From contig CAZNJE010000004.1 in the NCBI GenBank assembly GCA_964573295.1, positions 91,356 through 155,355 of the forward strand: a DNA stretch of 64,000 nt, given 5' to 3'. Positions 28,854 through 36,361 of this stretch are shown here, piece after piece. The position numbers and the translations under genes are program-made. The notes below the pieces were generated by a model. That model searched no databases. It had not been told where the DNA came from and was given only the letters and a program-made list of their open reading frames with translations. Numbering within the stretch: the first letter of the stretch is position 1; every line of letters begins with the position of its first letter. This stretch comes from CAYQJL01 sp964573295 (lineage in GTDB: Bacteria; Eisenbacteria; RBG-16-71-46; CAIMUX01; WJJG01).

Positions 28854-29981
28854 GTGGCTCACGCCTATACCCCAGGTTTGCGAGTGACCGGATGGACGAA
28901 GATTGTCAAAGAGCGTCGTCTTCCCCTCTCCGGTGAGGTCGTAGTCAAGGCCGGCGACCAGGTGAAGGCCGAGGACGTCGTGGCGCGCACCGATCTGCCC
29001 GGTAACGTTCAGCCCCTGAAGGCGGCCAGCATCCTGGGGCAGCACCAGCAGGACTTGATGGAGTATATGCTGAAGAAGGAGGGCGATTCGGTCGAGAAGG
29101 ACGAGATCATCGCCACCGCCAAGAGTTTCTTCGGGCTGTTCAAGACTCACTGCAAGTCGCCCTGCGAAGGCACGATCGAAAGCATTTCGACGGTCACCGG
29201 CCAGGTGATCATCCGCGAACCGCCGATTCCGGTCGAGGTCGAGGCCTACGTCGATGGCAACGTGACCGAAGTGATTCCCAATGAAGGCGTGCTGGTCGAG
29301 ACCCAGGGTGCCTTCGTGCAGGGCATCTTCGGCATCGGCGGCGAGATCCATGGGAAGATCCACGTCGTTGTCGACAAACCCGAGGACGAGCTCACCGTGG
29401 ATCATTTCGACGGCGATCTGGAAGGAGCCGTCGTGGTGGGCGGTTCGAGAGTCACGAGCGAGGTGCTCAAGAAGGCCGTCGAGAAGAAGGTGAGCGCCGT
29501 CGTCGCGGGCGGCATGGACGCCGGCGATCTGCGCAATTTCATGGGCGTCGATCTCGGCGTGGCGATCACCGGTAGCGAGGAGCTGGGGGTGACGCTGGTC
29601 ATTACCGAGGGCTTCGGCAAGATGACGATGGCGCACCGCACGTTCGATCTGCTGAAGCGATTCGAGGGCCTGAAGTGCTCGGTCAACGGGGCGACCCAGA
29701 TCCGGGCGGGCGTGATGCGGCCCGAGATCGTCGTCTCGCTCCTGGAACAAGGCGCCGAGATGGCCGAGTCGGCCTTCAGCATGTCCAAGGGCCTTCAGGT
29801 CGGAAGTCCAGTGCGCGTGATCCGGGCGCCCTACTTTGGCCAGCTTGGCGTTGTGACCGATCTGCCGCCGGAGCTGGCCATCGTCGAGTCGGGCGCGAAA
29901 GTGCGCATTCTGAAGGTGAAGTTCGGCGATGACAGCGAGGCGACTGTGCCCCGCGCGAACGTCGAGATGATCGAGCAATAG
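28854..29981 (+). CDS. lipoyl-like hybrid-motif and KOW-domain protein, partner of the MutL-family ATPase
   Basis: 375 aa from GTG 28854, preceded by GAGGAGAG. The N-terminal ~125 residues hold two beta-sandwich hybrid segments (LSGEVVVKAGDQVKAEDVVART; KSPCEGTIESISTVTGQVIIRE) as in biotinyl/lipoyl-like folds, but no modifiable Lys in an MKM or DK(V/A) context is seen. A central alpha/beta part contains VVVGGSRVTSEVLKKAVEKK and VITEGFGKMTMAHRTFDLLK. The C-terminal ~70 residues (VGSPVRVIRAPYFGQLGVVTDLPP) form a KOW-like domain. Role unknown; soluble; inferred to act with the MutL-family ATPase because of adjacency. Confidence 0.8.
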   Translation: MAHAYTPGLRVTGWTKIVKERRLPLSGEVVVKAGDQVKAEDVVARTDLPGNVQPLKAASILGQHQQDLMEYMLKKEGDSVEKDEIIATAKSFFGLFKTHCKSPCEGTIESISTVTGQVIIREPPIPVEVEAYVDGNVTEVIPNEGVLVETQGAFVQGIFGIGGEIHGKIHVVVDKPEDELTVDHFDGDLEGAVVVGGSRVTSEVLKKAVEKKVSAVVAGGMDAGDLRNFMGVDLGVAITGSEELGVTLVITEGFGKMTMAHRTFDLLKRFEGLKCSVNGATQIRAGVMRPEIVVSLLEQGAEMAESAFSMSKGLQVGSPVRVIRAPYFGQLGVVTDLPPELAIVESGAKVRILKVKFGDDSEATVPRANVEMIEQ

Positions 29982-30034
29982 ATACCGGGGGTGGTGGGGT
30001 TCGCGATCTCACCGCCCCGGCGCGTGTCGGCCTC

Positions 30035-30051
30035 GGGTGGGCTACCCGCCC
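30035..30051 (+). terminator. candidate GC hairpin after the KOW-domain gene
   Basis: GGGTGGG, loop CTA, CCCGCCC (7 bp with one G-U), 50 bp past the stop. A second imperfect stem lies just before it (CCGGGGGTGGTG with CACCGCCCCGG). No T-run, so weak. Confidence 0.3.
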
Positions 30052-30189
30052 AGCCGGCCGCAGACGCCCCGTGGCTGCTCCATGACGGCGACGAGGGCGC
30101 CCGAACGGGCCGTCGATACTCCCACAAGCCTGCCTACCGATTGCCATCAACGGTACTCTTCGCACCATAACCTGAACTCCTTCGGAAAC

Positions 30190-30211
30190 CTATCTGACTG
30201 ACAGTCAATAG
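30190..30211. promoter_or_regulatory. operator-like palindrome TGACT-GAC-AGTCA
   Basis: Core TGACTGACAGTCA with flanks CTATC and ATAG gives an imperfect 22-bp dyad, of the size and shape bound by TetR-type regulators. No regulator gene is nearby. It lies 184 bp before the cold-shock start codon. Confidence 0.35.
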
Positions 30212-30394
30212 GTTGTGTGCTATGAGCCGGCCTGCCTGGTTCCACGACCGACCCTGAAGTCAACACAGTGCGGCTTCATGAAACCGATCTCCGCTGCCGA
30301 CCCCATAACCAAAGGCTCGATTCAGCGCTTTGCCGGCCGGGTTGCGCCGGTGAGGCCATGGCACCGAAGAGGTCTGGAGCGAGGGAGCAGATCC

Positions 30395-30625
30395 ATGGCG
30401 GTACAGGGGCAGGTGAAGTGGTTCAACAACCGTGCCGGGTGGGGATTCATCACGCGCAACGGGGAGCCGGACATCTTCGTCCGGCACGACCGGATCGTGG
30501 GGGATGGGTACAAGGTGCTGCAGGAGGGAGATCTGGTCGAGTTTGAACAGCGGCAGGGCGCCCATGGTCCGTACGCGGTCGACGTGGTTCGGCTGAGTGC
30601 GGCGGGGCGGCGACACGCCTCGTGA
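30395..30625 (+). CDS. csp: cold-shock domain protein (CspA family)
   Basis: 76 aa. ATG 30395 follows GAGGGAG. One S1/OB cold-shock domain: VKWFNNRAGWGFIT (RNP1 variant with AGWGFI instead of KGFGFI) and DIFVRH (RNP2), then LQEGDLVEFEQRQGAHGPYAVDV. Single-stranded nucleic-acid chaperone. Standard length with a short basic tail RLSAAGRRHAS. The AGW replacement in RNP1 is a noticeable deviation. Confidence 0.92.
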   Translation: MAVQGQVKWFNNRAGWGFITRNGEPDIFVRHDRIVGDGYKVLQEGDLVEFEQRQGAHGPYAVDVVRLSAAGRRHAS

Positions 30626-30665
30626 CCCTGCTGGCGGACTAACGGCGAGCGAAGGAGGTCTTTCG

Positions 30666-33600
30666 GTGAAGACGGGCATGATCGAAGGGATGGGCCGCGT
30701 CCTGGTGTTCGCGACACTGGTGACGGTGGTGTTGTGCGGGGGCTGCGAGACCGATGAAGCGTCCCTGCCGACAGGGATGGGGACGTGCGGTTACGTGATC
30801 GAAAGCCTAACGGCGAGCCCGGCGTCGGTCGCGGTCGGTGATTCGGCCCGCGTGTGCGCACGCGTGGTCAAGCGCAACGGTGCGGAGCCGGCCGAGGGCG
30901 TCACGGTCGAGTTCGGCCGCAGCGGCCAGGTGATCGGCGGAACGTTCAGTCCCGCGACCGCGGTGACCGATGAAAGCGGCTACGCCTGCAGCTCCTACAA
31001 GCCGGTGACGAGCGAGATCGGCTCGCTGGACCTGAAGGCGTCGGTGGCCGACTGTGCCTTCAAGTATGCCACGCTGACCGTACTCGAAGGCGGTGGGGGG
31101 GGCGGCGGTCCCCTGTCGGTGCAGATCACCGCGCTCGGGTCGGCCATTCCCGCCGACGGCACGAGTATGCTCGATCTCACCATCACGGTCAGACGCGACG
31201 GCCTGCCGGCCGCGAACGAGACGGTGACACTGGTGGCCGGGGAGCGCTTCACCGATGTGGATCACAACGGTGTCTACAGCGACCCCGATCAGCTCTTGAC
31301 CGATGACGGCGACGGCCTGTGGGATGCCATTGGAGCGATCCCCTCTTCGGCGACCACCAACTCGAGCGGTGAGGCGCAGGTGGTCTACACCGCCGGGGCC
31401 GATGAAGGCACAGCCTACGTCAAGGCGACGGTCGACACCGTTTCGACCGACTTCGAGATCCACCTGCACGCGGTCGAGTCGAACATCGAGGTCGCGGTTG
31501 CGCCAACCGAGCTTCTCGCCGACGGTCTGTCGAACGCCATGGTGACCGCGCAGGTGCTCGATGCGGGCGGCGATCCCCTGATCGGCAAGTTGGTACGTTT
31601 CACCGCGGGTGAGCCGTTCGACGATGAGGACGGCGACGGCTTCTACACATCCGGCGAAAGCTTTACCGATCAGAACGAGAATGGCATCTGGGATGTGCGG
31701 GGCCAGATCACCTCGACCGGCACGACCGGTGAGGGGGGCGCGGTGTCGGTGGTCTACATCGCGGGGCGCGCGCCAAGTGAGGTCACCATCTACGCTTCGA
31801 CTCAGGAGGAGCGGGCCAGCACGACACTGGAGCTGCTCGAGCTGCCGCCGGTGGTCTCAGCCGATTGGACCTGGACGCCGCGGACGATTTACGCGGACGG
31901 GGCCAGCGAATCCGAACTGACCGTCACCCTCTATGACATCAACGGGGGGCGCGTCTCGGGCAAGGACGTGACCCTGGTGGCCGGGGAATCGTTCACCGAC
32001 ACGAACGGCAACGGCACCTTCGACGCCGGCACCGACATCCTGGGCGAGGAGATCATCGCCAATGGCACGTGGGATGCCATCGGTGAGATCGCTTCCTCTG
32101 CGACTGCCGATGCCGACGGTGTGGTGACCGTCACCTACACCGCGGGAGAGACTGCCGGCGAGATCGCGGTGAAGATCACCACCGAGAGCTGGTCGCAGGA
32201 TATTCCGCTGACCGTCGCCTCGCTGCCTACCGTGATCTCGATCGATCCCCGGGCCGACCACGAAGAGATCGTCGCCAAGGGCGTAACGGGGCAGGACTGG
32301 ACGACGATCCGTGCGGTCTGCTACGGCGAAGGCGGTGTGACCGTACCGGCCGGCGTGCCGGTTCTCTTCGAGGTGACCTCCGCCCCGGGCGGCGGAGAAG
32401 GCTTCTCGCCGAACGGCGCGCAACACGTGACCGCCTACACCAATGGTGAAGGGGAGGCCAGCGCCGTGCTGCTGTCGGGCAGTATCCCCGGAGCCGTTGC
32501 GCTGCAAGTGAGTAGCGGCAGTGTGTCGGCGGACCTCTCCATTGAGATCCTCTCGGATGGGACCATCCGTCAGATCATGCTCTCGGCGGATCCTTCCCAG
32601 GTGCGCGTCTTGGGTGTCGGGAACGCCGATCATGCCGTCATCCACGCGACCTGCTATCTGGACTTGGCGGGGTCGGTGTTGGCGCCGGCCGGTTTCCTGG
32701 TGGACTTCGAGATCGTCTCCGGTCCGGGGGGCGGCGAGGAACTGCTCGGCGATAACGGTGGCCAGGATGTGGCGACGAACGAGAACGGCGTGGCGCGGGT
32801 GGTCTTGCGCGCTGGAACGTTGGCGGGACCGATCACCCTGCGCGCCACCGCGGGCGACGCGAGCCAAACCGTGTATCTGGGGGTGTCCGCCGGTCCGCCG
32901 ACGGGAGCCTTCTGGATGCCGACGCCGGCCTCGATCGGTTTTGGTGGAAAGATCGAAGAGGAGATCGGGGTGCGGGTCCACGACCTCCACCACAACCCGG
33001 TGCCGGATGGCACTGTGGTCGTCTTCGGAGCCAACACCGGCTTGATCCGGGGTGACGGCGGTTTGGGCAGCGAGGAGACCATCGGCGGCCTGGCCGAGTG
33101 TGACTACTATGCGCCGGCGCCCGGTCCCGATCTGCCGTCGACGGTGATGCTCTTCGCCGAAGTTGACGGCGAAGGCGGCACGGCGGTGGCCTGCACGACC
33201 TACATCGACCTGCCGCTCGTCGACCCCACCGAGCAACCTGGGCCGATCTCCACGATCCAGCTTCAGAGCAACATTTCGGAAATCGAGGTCTATGGCACCG
33301 GCGGTGCGGAGCAGTGCCTCCTGACCGCCACCTGCTTCGACCAGCAGAATCGGCTCGTGGGCAATGATCGCGCGGTGACCTTTGAGATCACGGCTGGTCC
33401 GGGCGGCGGGGAGGAACTGCTCGATGCCGGTTGGGGACCGCTCACGGTCATGACCGATGAGTCCAGCACCGCAACGGTGGCCCTGATCAGCGGCACGAAG
33501 TCGGGAACCGTGCAAGTACAGGCCAGCGCCGAATCCACCGACGCTTCACGTTCGGCGATGGTGTCGATCAGCGCCGGACCGCCGGCCTACGTCTCGGTGG

Positions 33601-34568
33601 GTGTGAGCCCGCAGAACATTCGTGGTTGGGATGTGGTCGGTGAGCGGGCCGACGTGGTCGCGATCATCTCGGATCAGTACAACAACCCGGTGCGCGACGG
33701 CACGGCCATCTACTTCACGGTGGACGAGGGCATCGTGCGGGGGCACTACGAGATCTTCGGCGTCCTGGGCAGCAGCATCACCGAGGGCGGGATGGCCCAT
33801 GGCACCTACTTCAGCGGTCTGCCCCGTGACGACGGCGACGTTCTGCTGACCGCTTCCACTTCGGGTGGAACGGTCATCGGAAATAACATCTTCCTGTCCT
33901 CGGGTCCGCCGGTGTCGGTCACGTTCGTGACGCCGCCGCCACCTCCGGCACCCGCGCCGACGCTCTGGGCCGACGGCGAAAGCGAGCTGGACATGTGGGT
34001 CGAGGTACTCGACGTCAACGACAACTTCGTCCTGGCCGGCACCAACGTGCAGTTCCGCACCGACGTGGGCGAAGTCACCGAAAGTGCCACGACCGCCGAC
34101 GGAGTGTACGGCAGCTTGGCCCAATCGACCTTCAACTCCACGACGCTCGACGAGGACCTGTCCTGGACCTCGCCGGATGACGGTATCGGGGCGATCGCCC
34201 ACGTCACCGCCTCGGCCGGGCTGGGCGGAGCCGCGGCCGATCTGCTGGAGGTCTATCTGCTGACGGGCAATGCCTACCGGAGCAACTCGAGCATCGATTT
34301 CGAGTCGACCTCGATCTCGCTGGGGGCCAGTGTGCCCTTCGAGGTGACGATCAAGGACCGGTTCGGCAACGCCCTGGGCGGCCACCAGCTCCAGATCGCG
34401 GTGACCGAAGGAACGGTGACCGCCTCGGCCATCACCGACCGCTGGGGCATGGCCGGGAACCTCTACTTCAACGCACCCAACGATACGACCAAGGTCTACC
34501 TCACGGTGACCGACACCGATCCCGGCTACGGCGGGATCACCCTGAGCGAGGAGCTCGAGGTGCAGTAG
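30666..34568 (+). CDS. giant Ig-like (Big_1/invasin-type) repeat lipoprotein
   Basis: 1300 aa from GTG 30666, six bases after AAGGAGG. Lipoprotein signal with lipobox VVLCGGC (Cys at ~27). The rest is about ten Ig-like repeats of ~90-130 residues with the Big_1 pattern (LTASPASVAVGDSARVCARV; ADGTSMLDLTITVRRDGLPAANETVTL; SGEAQVVYTAG). Three repeats contain Ca-binding-type loops rich in D/N-G (DVDHNGVYSDPD, DEDGDGFYTSGE, DTNGNGTFDAGT). Two longer repeats carry PGGGEELL. Likely a long, surface or periplasm-exposed adhesive or structural rod; no catalytic domain is visible. A GC hairpin follows at 34597. Confidence 0.87.
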   Translation: MKTGMIEGMGRVLVFATLVTVVLCGGCETDEASLPTGMGTCGYVIESLTASPASVAVGDSARVCARVVKRNGAEPAEGVTVEFGRSGQVIGGTFSPATAVTDESGYACSSYKPVTSEIGSLDLKASVADCAFKYATLTVLEGGGGGGGPLSVQITALGSAIPADGTSMLDLTITVRRDGLPAANETVTLVAGERFTDVDHNGVYSDPDQLLTDDGDGLWDAIGAIPSSATTNSSGEAQVVYTAGADEGTAYVKATVDTVSTDFEIHLHAVESNIEVAVAPTELLADGLSNAMVTAQVLDAGGDPLIGKLVRFTAGEPFDDEDGDGFYTSGESFTDQNENGIWDVRGQITSTGTTGEGGAVSVVYIAGRAPSEVTIYASTQEERASTTLELLELPPVVSADWTWTPRTIYADGASESELTVTLYDINGGRVSGKDVTLVAGESFTDTNGNGTFDAGTDILGEEIIANGTWDAIGEIASSATADADGVVTVTYTAGETAGEIAVKITTESWSQDIPLTVASLPTVISIDPRADHEEIVAKGVTGQDWTTIRAVCYGEGGVTVPAGVPVLFEVTSAPGGGEGFSPNGAQHVTAYTNGEGEASAVLLSGSIPGAVALQVSSGSVSADLSIEILSDGTIRQIMLSADPSQVRVLGVGNADHAVIHATCYLDLAGSVLAPAGFLVDFEIVSGPGGGEELLGDNGGQDVATNENGVARVVLRAGTLAGPITLRATAGDASQTVYLGVSAGPPTGAFWMPTPASIGFGGKIEEEIGVRVHDLHHNPVPDGTVVVFGANTGLIRGDGGLGSEETIGGLAECDYYAPAPGPDLPSTVMLFAEVDGEGGTAVACTTYIDLPLVDPTEQPGPISTIQLQSNISEIEVYGTGGAEQCLLTATCFDQQNRLVGNDRAVTFEITAGPGGGEELLDAGWGPLTVMTDESSTATVALISGTKSGTVQVQASAESTDASRSAMVSISAGPPAYVSVGVSPQNIRGWDVVGERADVVAIISDQYNNPVRDGTAIYFTVDEGIVRGHYEIFGVLGSSITEGGMAHGTYFSGLPRDDGDVLLTASTSGGTVIGNNIFLSSGPPVSVTFVTPPPPPAPAPTLWADGESELDMWVEVLDVNDNFVLAGTNVQFRTDVGEVTESATTADGVYGSLAQSTFNSTTLDEDLSWTSPDDGIGAIAHVTASAGLGGAAADLLEVYLLTGNAYRSNSSIDFESTSISLGASVPFEVTIKDRFGNALGGHQLQIAVTEGTVTASAITDRWGMAGNLYFNAPNDTTKVYLTVTDTDPGYGGITLSEELEVQ

Positions 34569-34596
34569 TCGCCTTTGAGATCTTTGGCACTTGCCG

Positions 34597-34634
34597 GGGC
34601 GCCGTTTCCGAGAGGGGGCGGCGCCCTTCCGTTT
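34597..34634 (+). terminator. terminator-like hairpin after the Ig-like gene
   Basis: GGGCGCCG, 14-nt loop, CGGCGCCC, then TTCCGTTT. It stands between the convergent Ig-like and DMT-transporter genes. Confidence 0.5.
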
Positions 34635-34756
34635 GCCGGGACGGCGGCCTGCGGTTCACGGGGGTGGCGGCCGGCCGTTGGCGGGGGCGGCGGACGGAAG
34701 AGCGTGCCGGATCTTTGCCGGGCGGCAACGGCTGCGCTTCGTTTCCCCGTGACAGA

Positions 34757-35644
34757 TCAGAGCAGGGTCACCAGGACGACCCCCCCCAGGGCCAGCGAAA
34801 GTGCGATCAGATGCCGGGCGGTGACCGGCTCCTTCAGGATGACGGCGGCGAAGGGGAGAACGAACACGGCGCTGGTTTGATTGAGGATCGAGGCTACACT
34901 GGCGGTCGTGTACTTCACCCCGGCGAGCCAGACGATCATCGCCAGATAGGTTCCCACGAACGAGGCCAACAGCGCTGTCTTCCAGGCGGCGGATGGGCGC
35001 AGATGGGCGAAGCTGCGGCGGCCGCGGGGGAAGAGGGGCAAGAGCACGGCAAGCCCGATGGTGGCCGTCACGAGCCGGAACCCGGAGGCCCATAGCAGGG
35101 ACGTGCGTCCCAGGGCCGGCTTGGCGAGCACAACGCCCAGAGCCATGAAGGCGAAGGCGGCGGCGCCGATCAGGATACCTTCGGTACGACGGCTGGCGAT
35201 TTCCTCCTGCGGGTTCCGCTCCACGGTCAGCAGTACCCCGGCCAGAATCAGAACCGTGCCCACCACATCCCAGGGCGCGAGGCTTTCGTCCAGGAAGAGG
35301 AGTGAGAAGAAGATGACGAACGGGCTGTAGAGACAGCCGATCACCTGGGACAGTCCGGCGCCCAGAAGATTCAGCGATTTCAGAAACAGCGTGTCGGCCA
35401 GCGTGATGCCGATGAGCCCGCTGGCGGCCAGGAGCAGGAGGTCACTTGCGGCGACCTCGGGCCAGAGCTGGATCCCGGCGATCCACAGGGTGGGGAAGAA
35501 GAGCAGGCTCGAAGCGGCGCACTTGAGCAGGTTCAGGGCCATCGGCGGGAGATCGTCACCGCTGCGGCGGAAGAGCACCACCGCAAAGGCCCACAGGACC
35601 GCGCACAGAACGGAGTACAGTTCACCCTGATAAGGGAACTCCAT
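34757..35644 (-). CDS. EamA-family (DMT superfamily) transporter
   Basis: 295 aa from ATG 35644, preceded by AAGGAG. Ten hydrophobic helices in two homologous EamA halves (YSVLCAVLWAFAVVLFRRSG... and GILIGAAAFAFMALGVVLAKPA...), with the usual GVKYTTASVASILNQTSAVFV and FAAVILKEPVT near the end. Inner-membrane carrier of small metabolites; substrate not predictable. Divergent from HU, convergent with the Ig-like gene. Confidence 0.9.
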   Translation of the reverse strand: MEFPYQGELYSVLCAVLWAFAVVLFRRSGDDLPPMALNLLKCAASSLLFFPTLWIAGIQLWPEVAASDLLLLAASGLIGITLADTLFLKSLNLLGAGLSQVIGCLYSPFVIFFSLLFLDESLAPWDVVGTVLILAGVLLTVERNPQEEIASRRTEGILIGAAAFAFMALGVVLAKPALGRTSLLWASGFRLVTATIGLAVLLPLFPRGRRSFAHLRPSAAWKTALLASFVGTYLAMIVWLAGVKYTTASVASILNQTSAVFVLPFAAVILKEPVTARHLIALSLALGGVVLVTLL

Positions 35645-35713
35645 GGATTCTCCTTGGTTACAGAGACCAGTCCCGCACTGCACTAGGGTGCGATCCTACG
35701 ATTCGAAAGGTGG

Positions 35714-35741
35714 TTGACCCCCATGCCGCAAATTGTTAGCA
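35714..35741 (+). promoter_or_regulatory. putative promoter of the HU gene
   Basis: TTGACC 35714-35719, 16-bp spacer, TAGCAT 35736-35741, 56 bp before the HU ATG. Confidence 0.5.
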
Positions 35742-35797
35742 TCCTAGGGCTGTGATATCTGATCTTCCACCCCGGAATATCGCGGGGGGGGTGGCCA

Positions 35798-36088
35798 ATG
35801 AACAAGCGGGATCTGGTATCAGAGATCGCCGACCGGCGAAGGACTTCCCGGGCATCGGCAGCTGTCGTCGTGGATGAGTTTCTTGCCGCGGTCTCCAGGG
35901 CCCTCTCCGAGGGACGCGACGTGCAGCTTCGACGGTTTGGGCACTTCGTGCTTCGGGCGCGCCGGGCTCGGACGATGCGGAATCCCAGATCGGGACACGA
36001 AATCAATGTCCCTGCAAAGCTGGTTCCGGTCTTCCGATCCTCGAAACAGCTCGAGCAAGCGCTCAACCATGGAGAGCCCGAACTCTAG
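35798..36088 (+). CDS. hup: HU/IHF family nucleoid protein
   Basis: 96 aa. MNKRDLVSEIADRR...AVVVDEFLAAVSRALSEGRDVQLRRFGHFVLRARRARTMRNPRSG is the HU/IHF fold with the beta-arm; the family's NPxTG(E/K) arm tip is here NPRSGHEI. Slightly basic, short C-terminus. DNA bending and compaction. GGGGGGGTGG before ATG 35798 serves as RBS. Confidence 0.93.
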   Translation: MNKRDLVSEIADRRRTSRASAAVVVDEFLAAVSRALSEGRDVQLRRFGHFVLRARRARTMRNPRSGHEINVPAKLVPVFRSSKQLEQALNHGEPEL

Positions 36089-36119
36089 CGGGAGTCTGTC
36101 GCAGGCGGATGATCTGATC

Positions 36120-36136
36120 GGGTCCACGGTGGACCC
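36120..36136. promoter_or_regulatory. 8-bp palindrome just upstream of the mini ribosomal-protein RBS
   Basis: GGGTCCAC G GTGGACCC, perfect, ending four bases before the AAGGAG Shine-Dalgarno. A stem here could gate translation of the small basic protein, or it may be an operator. Confidence 0.45.
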
Positions 36137-36151
36137 CTTAAGGAGAGCTAT

Positions 36152-36250
36152 ATGGGTTGCGGAAGAAAAAGGAAGCGTCAGAAGATTGCGACGCACAAGC
36201 GCAAGAAGCGTCTGCGTAAGAACCGCCACAAGAAGAAGCGTAAGAACTAG
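36152..36250 (+). CDS. AURKAIP1/COX24-domain mini protein (bacterial small ribosomal protein)
   Basis: 32 aa, easily missed: MGCGRKRKRQKIATHKRK, then KRLRKNRHKKKRKN. The ATHKRKKRLRKNRHKKK core is the COX24/AURKAIP1 C-terminal pattern found in tiny, very basic bacterial ribosome-associated proteins. ATG 36152 is six bases after AAGGAG; a perfect hairpin terminator follows the stop. It probably binds rRNA. Sits 63 bp after HU and may be co-transcribed with it. Confidence 0.88.
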   Translation: MGCGRKRKRQKIATHKRKKRLRKNRHKKKRKN

Positions 36251-36253
36251 TTC

Positions 36254-36290
36254 TCTCCCGTGCGGATCCCTCGGGATCCGCACGGGAGAT
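36254..36290 (+). terminator. strong hairpin terminator after the mini ribosomal protein
   Basis: TCTCCCGTGCGGATCCC (36254-36270) pairs perfectly with 36273-36289; the effective loop is four nt. Only a weak T/G-rich tail (TTGTG) follows. Separates this gene from rnr. Confidence 0.7.
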
Positions 36291-36304
36291 TGTGATACCT
36301 CGGC

Positions 36305-36328
36305 GGCGGGGATCGATAGATCCTCGCC
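36305..36328. other. 10-bp inverted repeat upstream of rnr
   Basis: GGCGGGGATC, loop GATA, GATCCTCGCC (one G-U). It lies in the rnr leader, 34 bp before the GTG start. Possible mRNA stem. Confidence 0.4.
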
Positions 36329-36361
36329 GATCCGTTTGTACCCATCTCTATTGGACCTGCC

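Larger units (their letters stand above)
29982..30394. other. 413-bp intergenic region upstream of the cold-shock gene
   Basis: No gene. It contains GC-rich inverted repeats just after the KOW gene (about 29985-30051, listed separately) and an imperfect palindrome around 30190-30211. The right 180 bp look like a long cold-shock-type leader, but I could not assign a convincing promoter. Confidence 0.6.

Noticed and set aside
28308..29978. Long minus-strand frame (556 aa) across the MutL-family and KOW genes
   Set aside because: Shadow of two well-supported plus-strand genes; no family signature in its translation.
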